Position numbers and translations under genes: made by a program. A model generated the notes under the pieces. The model saw only the letters and a list, made by a program, of their open reading frames with translations, was not told the origin of the DNA and did no database searches. A stretch of DNA of 39,592 nt from Mikrocytos mackini (Eukaryota; Endomyxa; Ascetosporea; Mikrocytida; Mikrocytiidae), in contig JASNJN010000044.1 in assembly GCA_030180075.1 (NCBI GenBank), forward strand, positions 1 to 39,592, read 5' to 3'. Of this stretch, positions 10,136 through 20,028 are shown piece by piece (within the stretch, counting starts at the first letter, position 1; each line of letters starts with the position of its first letter).

Positions 10136-12532
10136 ATGAACAGACACACTCTCGACATATCATCCCCAGAAACCAGCTTCGAATACACATCTTCACACAG
10201 ACTAATCCCTGTTGTACATTACAATCCTCTATACACTACGCCCTTTCAGTACGCAGAATATGTGAATTCCATGTGCACTTCTCTCATAAAGAGCAACACA
10301 TTCCATCTAACAAAGAAAGACCTCTCTCCAAAAATATTAAACTACCCCTGTTCCAACTGTCCCACCATCACACTCTTCTACATCATCGAAAACCAAGGCT
10401 CTTTATTCATAGTTTGTGCTCGTAACACTCTTACTACCAATCTAGACTTTTCAATCAAAAACACTGATACTTCCGAAATACACACATACACCTTCCACAG
10501 AAACCTATACAGCATTGCCAGTCTGTACCGCTGCAACACCATCCGTTTCAACTGTGTACCCAAGCGCCTTGATACAAACGACACAGATACACTTGGTCCC
10601 GAAGTATCCATTAACTACCACACATCCACAGCTGAAACTAACAACATTAATACCTTTATAAATTTAAAGTTAAATTTAATCCCTTTAACAGACATAAAGA
10701 GATTAGTATTACTGGTGCTTAAACATGGAAGTGTACACTTCACAGTAATCCGAAACCAAGTTCACCTGCTTAAAGCTCTTCCTCCTTTCTACTCGGAAAT
10801 AGTTTGTAACTTCATTTACATTTATAGTTTCATAAGGTACAGCAAAGAACTAGATAGTGTTTGTTTAAATAGAATTAGCAATCTAATGCCCAACAATAAT
10901 AACTTCAACAACGAATCCTTTAAAGCCCTGAACTTAGCGATTATAAAAGCTATTAAGTTTCCATTGAGTGTTGAATTTCTTAAACAGTTTAGTGGAATAG
11001 AAACCCAACTATCGCAGTGTTTCAAACAGATTGAAAGTCTACCATTCGTAGTAACTTATAGCTGCACTCTACATAACATAATAGCACAGATATACTTTGG
11101 TGCAGAACAGCTAAATGAAAGTTTGCATTTAAAAGGGGCAAGTGGAAATGACTATAGTAAGTACAGAACTAACAACTATAAAAACCACTTCTTGAGGATT
11201 ATTTTGGAGGACATAATAGAAGAGACTAAAATAACAATAAACAAAAACTTTGTATGTGAGATTATAAAACTTATCAAGATATTCGGTTTTGTTCCTTTTA
11301 ATGACTTCGGTACAATTACTGCAGAACAGCGAAAGAGTTCTGTGATAAACTTTTTCAATGATTGTGTATTTGAGGTAATGGAGAATTATTCATATGCAAA
11401 CATGTTCAGTTTCTTGAATGCGGAAATTACACTCTTAAATGACAACAACAGGTCGAACGAAACAAACAACTGGCTATTTGAGACGATAAATAAAACTAGT
11501 TTTTATTTGGTCACTCGTTTTTGTGGGTTTAATAAAGAGGAACTGGAAACAAGCAATGAGTACATGGATAAACTAAACACTGTGGAAACAATAGGGTCTA
11601 ATATAATAGAAGCATTCAGTAAGGCATTCGGTAATAAATTCAGTTTATTACAAGGAAAGAAAAAAGTAGGACAAGTCACACTCTTAGATGACATTAAAAT
11701 ACCTTGTGGGAAAAAGGACGAAGTTTTACAACTTGTAAAGACAGGGTGTTTGATGAATGGTGAGTTAACTTTAAACATGGAATCTTTCTTGGTTAAGTTG
11801 AGCACATTCAATCACGCACACATAGCTTCTAAAAGACAGCTTTTGGATATTTTCAAAACAGTTAATGCTATTGGGATACCTTTCAAGGAAGACAATATGT
11901 TTGATGTACAGAAGTTCTGTAAGGTGGCAAGCAATATCGACAATATAAACACAGACTACTTTGATTTCATACACAAACAAGTAATGGTGATAATCGGGTG
12001 TTCTCTTTCCATTATTAACTCCGAAACAAGTTTGTACAGTAGCAGCACTTTACTAAAAATGAGTAAGATAAACAACTTCAATAATAAATACAATATGGAA
12101 GACACGGGAATTAACACTCTTATTAACAGTGAGTATTTGTGCAGATACTTTAACTTCTCCTTGACTATTTCAAATGCACGGAAATTGATAACAAATATAT
12201 ACACTAGGTTTGTCACTTTTAATTTACTTAAGCCCAACTTCAATGAGACTATATTGGAACCTGAATTTGCGAAGGTGCAAGTCCAAAAGTCTATGCCAAG
12301 ATGGTGGTCAAAGGGAAGGCATGATGTTATACTATTGAGTTGTTTCATGGAGTATGAAAATAAAGAATGGGATGAAGGAATTATAGGGCTTATCAAAAAT
12401 AAATTGGAATTGAGTTTGGGAGAAGAAGAGGAAATAAAAATAGATATAATGACTAAGAGGTACAAAAAGTTAGTTTGTGTAGCTGTAAAAAAATTAGGGA
12501 TGGAACATTTATTGCCAATTATTGCAATTTAA
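10136..12532 (+). CDS. 798-aa protein of unknown function
   Basis: An intact 798-codon frame starting at ATG 10136, 255 bp after the giant gene on the same strand. It has no signal peptide or convincing membrane helix. The body looks mainly alpha-helical after residue about 230. Near the C-terminus (residues 723-740) a W-W-x4-H-D-x2-LL pattern followed by a Glu/Lys-rich helix recalls a SANT/CHD-like segment, but this is too short to assign a family. Base use is uneven: the first 480 or so nucleotides are C-rich with many C-ending codons, and the remainder returns to the window's AT-rich style. The leader carries TAACTTTTAATTTTG just before the ATG, a relative of the 18-bp motif seen at other host genes. 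The gene converges with the 12664-14763 gene, leaving 131 bp between stops. Confidence 0.82.
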   Translation: MNRHTLDISSPETSFEYTSSHRLIPVVHYNPLYTTPFQYAEYVNSMCTSLIKSNTFHLTKKDLSPKILNYPCSNCPTITLFYIIENQGSLFIVCARNTLTTNLDFSIKNTDTSEIHTYTFHRNLYSIASLYRCNTIRFNCVPKRLDTNDTDTLGPEVSINYHTSTAETNNINTFINLKLNLIPLTDIKRLVLLVLKHGSVHFTVIRNQVHLLKALPPFYSEIVCNFIYIYSFIRYSKELDSVCLNRISNLMPNNNNFNNESFKALNLAIIKAIKFPLSVEFLKQFSGIETQLSQCFKQIESLPFVVTYSCTLHNIIAQIYFGAEQLNESLHLKGASGNDYSKYRTNNYKNHFLRIILEDIIEETKITINKNFVCEIIKLIKIFGFVPFNDFGTITAEQRKSSVINFFNDCVFEVMENYSYANMFSFLNAEITLLNDNNRSNETNNWLFETINKTSFYLVTRFCGFNKEELETSNEYMDKLNTVETIGSNIIEAFSKAFGNKFSLLQGKKKVGQVTLLDDIKIPCGKKDEVLQLVKTGCLMNGELTLNMESFLVKLSTFNHAHIASKRQLLDIFKTVNAIGIPFKEDNMFDVQKFCKVASNIDNINTDYFDFIHKQVMVIIGCSLSIINSETSLYSSSTLLKMSKINNFNNKYNMEDTGINTLINSEYLCRYFNFSLTISNARKLITNIYTRFVTFNLLKPNFNETILEPEFAKVQVQKSMPRWWSKGRHDVILLSCFMEYENKEWDEGIIGLIKNKLELSLGEEEEIKIDIMTKRYKKLVCVAVKKLGMEHLLPIIAI

Positions 12533-12663
12533 ATGATATTAAATTAATATGCGTATCGGACAATTTGTACAAGTTTATGTGTTTCTATCTTTTTAGATAC
12601 CATCAACTACCACGTTATATTAAAAGACATTACGTGCTATTAATAGACATTATTTTATTTATC

Positions 12664-14763
12664 TTAATTTAATCCAACAGTTTTCTGTATATTCTCAACT
12701 ATAATATCGAATCCCAGTCGATAAATATAAAGCAATACATTAGCTCTATAGAATAACTCTTGTTGTCCTTTACTAGCATAAAATGTCTCTGCAAAGTATT
12801 TCAGCGTTTTTTCAAAATTTGGTATTTCTTTAAGTTCAAATTTATCCTGTTCATATTTTCTAGTTTCTTTCAACATTGTTATTTTATCATCTTTTCCAAC
12901 TAAAACTTCTTCGCTTTTATATTTACCCTCCGAATTAACAGTTTCCTCTGGGTTTAGCCACTCTTCGACACTTCTCCAGACGTATATTTTGCTTTTATCT
13001 TTAATTGCTGCAATTTGTTTTCCTGAAAATTGAATATTCCTAATAAAGTCTTGCAATTCAATGTCTAACTTGTTAACACTATTTTTTAGTTGTTTATATT
13101 GGAACATAAACAGTACTTTTGATTTGAAATGTAAGTTCGATAAATAGAAATAACCACCACTTTGGAACATGTGTTTTATATCTTTTCTCAGAATGTTTAT
13201 TTCTTCTTTTAGACGTACTAAATAGACATAGTAAGAGTCTGAAAATTCCCAAGTTGAGGACTTTCCGTATTTATTTTGTATATCAACTTCTAGATAGTTT
13301 TTAATTCCAAGAATCGAAATCTTTAAGTTATCTTCAACCACACCCAAAAGTTCTCCAAGTGCTGCTTCTTTAAATTTAGTAAAATAGAAAGTTTTATCTT
13401 CAAAATCGTGTTTGTCAAGTTCGCTAACTTTTACATTGTTTATTTCAATTTTTATTTGGTTGTAATTTATCTTGCCGTTGAGATTTCTATTAATTTTTAA
13501 TAAAGAAGTGTTGCGTTCTAACATTTCTTGTATTCTTAGTTTCTTAAGCTCTTCTTTTGTTTCTACGTTTGCATTATTTGTGTAAATAAGTTCGGGGGAT
13601 TCTTTTTGTTTGGGTTTGTTTTTTCTTTTCATATTCTTTTTTGAGTTTTTGAGTTTTTCTTCGTTATTTTTAGCCTTTAATTGTTTTGTATAATTTATTT
13701 TAGCATTTAGTAAATTCAAATTGTCTATAAAAGGTATATTTGAATCTAAAACATCGCTGATATCTTCCAATAAGAGTTTGTAAAGAGAAATTTCGTTGTT
13801 TTTAATGTGTTGGGTATTAAACATTTGTTTGACTTTCGGAAGTTTATCCAATTTGTACGTTCCAATGTGTAAATTGACACTTTCTATGTTTAAGTCAAAC
13901 GAGCAATTCTTGTTTTCTAGGAAAGAAAGGTTTTGAGTGATTCCGATGAGTTTAATATCACTGGGGTTCACTACATCATTTAGTTTTGTTTGTGTGAACT
14001 TTGTAAGGTTAGTTTTGTTATCTTCCGATAAAGAAGAATTGGGATTTTCAACAGTTTCATTAGAATTAAAGTTGTATGAATTGTTGAAACTTGGTGTGGG
14101 TATTTCTCGAAGCACGGGATTTGTATTGGAAGAAGAAGAGCTAGATGTTTTCCTTTCGACTTTGTTGATTTGCAGTTTGTTTCTTTTTGTTTGACGTACG
14201 CCTTTTTGTAAGTATTGAAATAAAGAGTCGATGAAATTCTCTGAGTAAATACGAAAGTTGGAGATTATGGCTTTTATTGCCTCTTCCAAAAGCCGAGGCT
14301 CTCTAATAGAGTCGTCATTGTTGTTTTCTTCGTCCGTGAAGTCGTCGTTCCGTCCAAGTAAGATGATTTTAAAATTTTGATACTTTTTAGATGGGGATGA
14401 GGACATAGTAGAACTAGACGAGCCGGTTGAGTTATTTGGAGCTCCTGCTTTCTGCAGATGCTTTATTACGGATGGGGACTGTACTGTTTCAAGAAATTTG
14501 TCGTTTTCAATATTGAGATTCAAAAAGAAATCGTATTTGATCAACAAATAGCTTTTAACCGAAGAATTGTTGGTCTTTGATATACTGTATACAAGCCATT
14601 CTGAACTAGGATCTCGAAAAACAGGCGTGGAGTCGTGGATTGTAAATCTGTCGGTTTTTGCTATCTCTACCAATCTAGTTGCGTTCAAATAATCTTGAAA
14701 TTCAATACCAGGGCATATAACACTTTGTATAAGGAGGCAGATACTCAGTTGAATATTTTTCAT
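12664..14763 (-). CDS. secreted or lumenal low-complexity protein (699 aa)
   Basis: An intact 699-codon frame read leftward from ATG 14761-14763. The N-terminus (MKNIQLSICLLIQSVICPG) is a typical signal peptide, and no other membrane helix is evident, so secretion or ER/spore-wall residence is likely. Ser-rich tracts lie near residues 115-125 and 205-216, an Asn-rich stretch follows, and a strongly basic Lys/Asn segment sits near residues 375-395. The C-terminal half is charged and helical, with probable coiled coil. There are several N-x-S/T sites. I do not recognise a family; such fast-evolving secreted proteins are common in microsporidia. The gene is convergent with the 798-aa gene and lies 208 bp downstream of the J-domain gene on the same strand. 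Confidence 0.82.
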   Translation of the reverse strand: MKNIQLSICLLIQSVICPGIEFQDYLNATRLVEIAKTDRFTIHDSTPVFRDPSSEWLVYSISKTNNSSVKSYLLIKYDFFLNLNIENDKFLETVQSPSVIKHLQKAGAPNNSTGSSSSTMSSSPSKKYQNFKIILLGRNDDFTDEENNNDDSIREPRLLEEAIKAIISNFRIYSENFIDSLFQYLQKGVRQTKRNKLQINKVERKTSSSSSSNTNPVLREIPTPSFNNSYNFNSNETVENPNSSLSEDNKTNLTKFTQTKLNDVVNPSDIKLIGITQNLSFLENKNCSFDLNIESVNLHIGTYKLDKLPKVKQMFNTQHIKNNEISLYKLLLEDISDVLDSNIPFIDNLNLLNAKINYTKQLKAKNNEEKLKNSKKNMKRKNKPKQKESPELIYTNNANVETKEELKKLRIQEMLERNTSLLKINRNLNGKINYNQIKIEINNVKVSELDKHDFEDKTFYFTKFKEAALGELLGVVEDNLKISILGIKNYLEVDIQNKYGKSSTWEFSDSYYVYLVRLKEEINILRKDIKHMFQSGGYFYLSNLHFKSKVLFMFQYKQLKNSVNKLDIELQDFIRNIQFSGKQIAAIKDKSKIYVWRSVEEWLNPEETVNSEGKYKSEEVLVGKDDKITMLKETRKYEQDKFELKEIPNFEKTLKYFAETFYASKGQQELFYRANVLLYIYRLGFDIIVENIQKTVGLN

Positions 14764-14971
14764 TTTTGAATTTTCAACAAATTCGAATTTCCATGTTTTA
14801 AAAAATCATTAATTTATAGAAGTATACATTGTGAATCGTTGTACAATAGATAAACAGCTCGAAAGCTTTCTTTGTGTAAATATAATTCTATTTTGTACAT
14901 AAAATTCTTAATCAATGTATAGATACAAATATAGTTTATACACGTATTTCTAATACTATAAATGAAAATAA

Positions 14972-16066
14972 TTATTTGTATATTCTCTTCAATCTCTCAA
15001 AACTATCATTAATCTCTTTAATTTTATTTTCGGCTTCTTCTTTATTTTCCTTTGTAAAATCTGGATGCCATTTCTGTACCAATTTCCTATGCTTTCTTTT
15101 AATTAAATCATAATTCACGTTACTTTCCGTAATTCCCAATACTTTGAAGTCTTGGTCTATTCTGCTATTCGCACCTTCTTCCTTAAAACTCGAATTGAAC
15201 GCCTTCTCAAACCCTACTGTTTTATAATTATAATAAAACACTTTTACTTCTCTCCCAAATATCTTTAAAATAGCTTTGAATTGTGCATCTGTAACGAGGT
15301 CGTAAATTACTTTGTATAACTTTTCCGACTTTCCCTTTCTATTTATTTCTATGTTCACAGAAACGATTACTAAAAACATAGAAAATAACATAGCTATCCC
15401 GAAGCCGTAAAGAAATAGCCTTATAAATATATTTCTTCTTTTGTTGTAGTTAAACTCTTTTCTTCTTCTCTTTGCTTCAAACAAAAGAGCGTTTATAACA
15501 GACAGTTCCCAAAACACAACTTTAAAAGATGAAAAGGAAATTTTGTAGTTGGCTTTATATACGTACAACAAATCCAATATTAACATGAGAGTATACGAAG
15601 ATTTAGTTTTTGTGCTTTCTGAAAAGAATTGGATTCCCCAAATGCTGAAGTAAACAATTAGAAGCTGTAAAATCAAACTAGTCACAAAGTTCAGTTGTGT
15701 TATAGACAAAAATTCGCCGTCCAAAATTCTGTAGAAAAAATTGTGAAAGTAAACAGTAAAATGTTTAAAGAATGGGAATAGTGTCTTTATGAAGGCGCTG
15801 AAAAACAATGAAGAAATCATGTTACAAAGAATGCGGAAGATGGAGAAAGGTGGAATTTTGTCACGGACTTGGGCAAAGTAAGAACATTCTTCAATATAAC
15901 TGTCAAGATTCATTAGATCATAAATCCAACCAAGAAAGAAGTAGTTGAGAGTCATGAAACATATTATCGCTCGGTTTATGTTGTTTAAGTAGACATGATG
16001 TAGTCCTATAATTCCGGTGAAAAACCAAAGCAAATAGACGACTGTAGAGTTCGGTTTAGCGTCCAT
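14972..16066 (-). CDS. TM2 + J-domain multi-pass membrane protein (DNAJC22/Wurst-like)
   Basis: A 364-aa protein. The N-terminus (residues about 8-58) is a TM2 domain: two membrane helices with the pattern G-I-I-G-L-H-H-V-Y-L and the GWIYDL end. Several further hydrophobic segments follow (about 80-105, 125-150 and 215-240). The C-terminal 59 residues are a J domain, with its second helix KHRKLVQKW followed by HPD at 334-336, the Hsp70-activating tripeptide. This order, N-terminal TM2, more helices, C-terminal J domain, is that of DNAJC22, whose Drosophila relative Wurst acts in clathrin-mediated uptake. The same job here is only inference. The start is supported by a near-consensus 18-bp motif six bases upstream (16073-16090). 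The gene is divergent from the 16375 gene with a 308-bp gap. Confidence 0.88.
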   Translation of the reverse strand: MDAKPNSTVVYLLWFFTGIIGLHHVYLNNINRAIICFMTLNYFFLGWIYDLMNLDSYIEECSYFAQVRDKIPPFSIFRILCNMISSLFFSAFIKTLFPFFKHFTVYFHNFFYRILDGEFLSITQLNFVTSLILQLLIVYFSIWGIQFFSESTKTKSSYTLMLILDLLYVYKANYKISFSSFKVVFWELSVINALLFEAKRRRKEFNYNKRRNIFIRLFLYGFGIAMLFSMFLVIVSVNIEINRKGKSEKLYKVIYDLVTDAQFKAILKIFGREVKVFYYNYKTVGFEKAFNSSFKEEGANSRIDQDFKVLGITESNVNYDLIKRKHRKLVQKWHPDFTKENKEEAENKIKEINDSFERLKRIYK

Positions 16067-16072
16067 TGGATA

Positions 16073-16090
16073 TTTTGAAAAGTTAAATTT
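16073..16090 (-). promoter_or_regulatory. 18-bp start-proximal motif, J-domain gene
   Basis: Read on the minus strand this is AAATTTAACTTTTCAAAA, ending six bases before the ATG. It differs at one base from the copy before the divergent gene at 16375. It contains the AAATTT core known from microsporidian leaders but is much longer, which suggests a promoter or initiator element. Confidence 0.6.
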
Positions 16091-16352
16091 AAAAGTTTGA
16101 ATTGGTTATTTTTGCTCATGGAAAGTTTGGACATGTGTGTATGAAGTAAAAAGCATAACAAGCATGTCTAATCAACGGAGTCGTATAGCATAGAGTGATG
16201 TTGTTGTATAATCTTTTGGTAGATTTGAAAATGTTGATTATAACAACATCTAAAAGTATAGTTATAAATTCTCGTCGTTATACATCGCTGACTTATTTTA
16301 GCATCTTATAGACGTTTATTCTGAGAAGATATTCACGATTTCTATATTTCTG

Positions 16353-16370
16353 AAATTTAACTTTTGAAAA
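16353..16370 (+). promoter_or_regulatory. 18-bp start-proximal motif, 16375 gene
   Basis: AAATTTAACTTTTGAAAA ends four bases before ATG 16375. Together with the copy at 16073-16090 it makes a divergent promoter pair; a third exact copy lies at 39092-39109. Confidence 0.6.
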
Positions 16371-16374
16371 TACA

Positions 16375-16731
16375 ATGGCCAAAACCGGCTCTAATACAAA
16401 TAAGAAAACCAAATCAACAACAAATAAGGCAAGAAAACATGCCAATAAGAAGATAGACGAAGATTCGGACAGCTTGAGTTCAATAGAAAAAACTCCAGTA
16501 AAAACCCCTATAAATCTGATAGAAAACGACCTTTACAATGACGACAGTGAGCTTGAAATTTGTAGTAAATTGACAAATTCTAAAACAGCTACTTTTGTAG
16601 GTTTAACAAAGAAACTACGATTAAAAGAGCTCAAGACTAAGTTGGAATTTATAGGAGAAGTTCAAACTGCAGAATATTATGCACAAACCACCAAAAAGGA
16701 AGTATATATTTTGGTTGTTACTTTTCTGTAA
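16375..16731 (+). CDS. small basic protein, unknown (118 aa)
   Basis: A 118-codon frame. Residues 1-27 are Lys/Thr/Asn-rich and resemble a nuclear-targeting or nucleic-acid-binding tail. An acidic Ser/Asp stretch (about 28-36) and a Thr-Pro pair (TPVKTP, about 40-45) follow. A more ordered C-terminal half (about 75-118) alternates Lys-rich helix and beta strand. It is short for a gene in such AT-rich DNA, but the 18-bp motif immediately before the ATG, seen at other host genes, argues it is real. AATAAA overlaps the stop region (16731 onward) and could serve 3' processing. No family is recognised. Confidence 0.65.
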   Translation: MAKTGSNTNKKTKSTTNKARKHANKKIDEDSDSLSSIEKTPVKTPINLIENDLYNDDSELEICSKLTNSKTATFVGLTKKLRLKELKTKLEFIGEVQTAEYYAQTTKKEVYILVVTFL

Positions 16732-16923
16732 TAAATATTTAAATATTATAAGTAGAGCAAATAAATGTAACTTGGTGACGTCTATTTACGCTAATTTTTA
16801 TTTTGTAAATACGCATTTTTGTTTGAAATTACAAGACACCGTTTATTAGTAGGTTATGTTAATGTGTTTTCTATGCTTTATAATTGAATATAGTAATATA
16901 CTAGGTTTTTTGATTGTTATTTT

Positions 16924-17966
16924 TAGAGTTTGCAATTGCGAATGCGAATGCGAATGTTCGAGTATTCGAATGTTTTTGGCGTGTAAACGAATGTTATTCG
17001 AAAAACGAACATTCGACTGTTTTCAAACACAAATTCCTGTGTAATAAATAGGCATATAATGATTGTAACAAATATATTAATATTAAGCCATTATCTGTTG
17101 ATTATAAATATTTATATTTCATTTTTAATATTTGAATTCATGTATGGTTCTGATTGGTGATGTAGTATTAATTTCCGGGAAAATGGCCTTTTAAAATAAA
17201 ATTCCATGTTTTAGGACATGTTTAACGGGAAATTGTTTTGGGAAAATTCTCGGATTCTTGAAATTTTTGACATAAATGTCCAGATTCCTGGTATAGTTTT
17301 CCTGACTTTCGAAAATTGTGAATTCTATCTATAAATAATGTTGCCAACAGACGGCCTAAAACATTGAAGTTTAATAGAGTAGTTAAATTTACTCTTCTTT
17401 AGATACAATCCCCTTCTTCGTACTTTCAAAGTTTTTTATAAGTTATCGCACAATACTGTTAAATGGGAACTTTAGTATCTATTGATTCAATCAAGATTGC
17501 TTCAAGCCGATATTACAACAAATATATATCAATCNTATNCAAATATANNCAGAATGTCGTTNTTATATCCTTCGTTTTATTATTTATCTTATATGTTGAT
17601 TATATTAAGAAAATGAAAAACAATAAAAAGAGGTGGGGAAAAGAAATAAGTATAAAATCATCATAACTTATATTAATTCTGATTAAATTCCTGAATATAA
17701 TCCATAGATAGTTGTGCAGTACAGTATTATTTGCATATAAATGTGTGTCTTCCATTTAATTTCAACCTTTTGCGTTGATAGTTTGGTTATCGTTACTCTT
17801 TTGGGGTTTAAAATCAAGCTCGGGCATCCTATTTCTAATATGAAATATAATCCGTATAAAGAAAATACATATAATCTAAAAATATTGTATAAAAAATCAA
17901 TCGAACATTCGTACGAATGTACCGTTATTCGACTGATTTCAGACCAATCGAATATTGCAAACTCTA
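16924..17966. mobile_element. degenerate hAT-like element rich in ATTCG
   Basis: TAGAGTTTGCAAT at 16924-16936 is matched by its exact reverse complement, ATTGCAAACTCTA, ending at 17966. TAGAG-starting ends are typical of hAT elements. Just inside both ends the DNA is packed with CGAAT/ATTCG words, including a short GCGAAT tandem at about 16938-16955. There is no transposase frame and no convincing 8-bp duplication, so this is an old non-autonomous copy. Five ambiguous bases lie inside it (17535-17562). Confidence 0.6.
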
Positions 17967-18500
17967 TATGGAATAAAGTTGTCTAATTACAACTGCATCA
18001 CAATCGACTTTCTACTTCATAATCAACTGTAAACTTCATATCAACATAGCGTTGGGTTTTGGCATTTCTGGGTTTTCCTTACGCTACTATCAAGATATAT
18101 CGTTGGAATATTTTGTAATATTCAAATATTCAAATAAAATTTTTCGGCTGTTTATATAGAATTGTATATATAATTAAATGAGGATATTTCCCAATCAACT
18201 GGTCAAAAATACAGTAAAGTCTCGTTATAACAACTTAATTGTAAGAGCAAATGATGATTGTTATACACGGATAGTTGTTATATACGAATTATACCCATTT
18301 ATCAAAAGGTTCGATTTAAAATATTTGAAGATTTGAAGAAAATTATAATGGCAAAATATTTACGAAAGTTTTTAAATTCTTAAATTTATTTAATAAATTT
18401 ATGAAAATTTGCCCATATACGCCGAACCCCGATAAACAGGAAATAGTAAGCAATAATAAATAATCAGTGGCTAACTATGCTCAACTAAATGATTGGTCGG

Positions 18501-19028
18501 TAGAGTTTCCAATTTCCCGGGAAACGGGAATCCACCCTTTTATTTCCCGGGAATCGAGAAATGATTTCTCCTATATAATGTATTCAAATTTGTGAATTTT
18601 GAGCAAAATGTTGAAATCGGAATTTGGACATATTAGTTATCAGTAGGGGTCGGAAAATATGTGATTTGGTACAAATCATATATTTTTACCAAAATTCTGG
18701 AAATTTTCCACCTATAATACCTCCGATTTGAAGGAATTCATATATTTTTGTTATTGAAAATTCGAAATTATAATGAGATTTTGGTCAAAATCATATATTT
18801 ACCGATTTTTTGTCATATATTTTCCGACCCCTAGTTATCAGAAAGTGTGTTTATATGGGCTAATCCACATGTTTATTATTATTATTTATACTCAAAATCA
18901 AAATTATGAGAAATTACGTTTTATTTTCCAAATTTGGATTTCCCGGTTTTTTTATTTCGGTATTTTCGGGAAACGTAAAATGTAGTTCCCCGGTTATCGA
19001 GAATCCGTTCCCGGGAATGGAAACCCTA
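18501..19028. mobile_element. hAT-like MITE of the TTCCCGGGAA family, with an insert
   Basis: The left end TAGAGTTTCCAATTTCCCGG (18501) mirrors the right end, which reads TAGGGTTTCCATTCCCGGGA inward from 19028. Flanks TTGGTCGG (18493-18500) and TTGATGGG (19029-19036) are a decayed 8-bp duplication, 6 of 8 matching. The element belongs to the same family as the copy at 24974-25144. A second MITE (18644-18833) lies inside it, so without that insert it would be about 330 bp. Confidence 0.75.
18644..18833. mobile_element. 190-bp hAT-like MITE nested in another MITE
   Basis: Ends are TAGGGGTCGGAAAATATGTG and, inverted from 18833, TAGGGGTCGGAAAATATATG. They are flanked by the perfect 8-bp duplication GTTATCAG (18636-18643 and 18834-18841). 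It has no coding frame. The perfect duplication and near-identical ends make it younger than its host MITE. Confidence 0.88.
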
Positions 19029-19036
19029 TTGATGGG

Positions 19037-20028
19037 TTTATAACCACTTAAAGAGTGGGGTGGGGTAGCAACGATTCTATAGATGCGTCTCAATGAGTCA
19101 GTCCTAACGTTTCCGCCGTGTTCTTGAGGAGGTAAAAGGAACTTCTTCTTAGCCGCAATAGAAAACATGAATCCACGAAGTGACGGGCCAAAACGGTCAG
19201 ACGGTAGTGTTCTTAATACAATAGCAATTAATTATAGATTTAAAATTTTCACCATAAAATATATTAATAATCAATCCCACCATTAATTAAATTTATCAAG
19301 GTTTCATAATTAGTTCAATCCAACACGTGGTTATTTATCAAATAAATTGCTATTTCGTCGTTAGTAAGTTCGTCCGTTCTTTCATATGTTTTGGAAACCA
19401 ACAATGAGATAACTCTTTTTGAGTTTACAATTTATTTACTCTACTATGTTAACACAATCCATTCGGGTGGACTTCGGGTTCGAGATTTTCATGGAATAGG
19501 CTTAATAAGCCAAAATGTTTTCATCAGATGCCCTTTCTTATATGGGAGTAGGTCGTATTAGTTTAACTATATGTTTGAAGTGTATTTATAGAATACCTTA
19601 ATATTATTCTAACACTATTCTGTTTTTTGTTTAGGATCACGGGGAAACAACAACCTTTCTAATCAGTACCACGTGTTATTTTAGTTATCGCGAGAATATA
19701 CCATCTTTCTGTTAAGAAACGATGTTAGATATTCATAAAACAAGTATAAAAGGAGATATTAATTGATTCATAACCTGACTTTTTCTTATATATTTTATAA
19801 CATTTTAAAATACTATGTACCTAAAATGTTACTTATCTGACTTCATTTCATCATTATCGGTGGGCCGAACACGAGGTGAATTATGAATAAAATATAAGTA
19901 TTATGGAACTTGTATATTCCTCATACAGTGTCCCATTTTTAAATCAAAAATATTGTCAATTTTCTATTTATGCGAATTTAACCAGGTAAAATTTGAATAT
20001 TATCATAAAGCTGTCTATCTGTTATATT
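19037..20028. other. no gene seen; interior of the pogo span
   Basis: This AT-rich stretch has only short chance frames. It lies inside the span bounded by the pogo termini, so it is either old internal sequence of that element or further decayed insertions. Confidence 0.5.

Noticed and set aside
12475-12672. A plus-strand frame bridging the convergent gene pair
   Set aside because: It overlaps the ends of two well-supported genes in another frame and has no features of its own.
19037-20028. Short frames in the gene-free pogo interior
   Set aside because: All are short, AT-rich, without start-proximal motif or recognisable domain, and as frequent as chance predicts.
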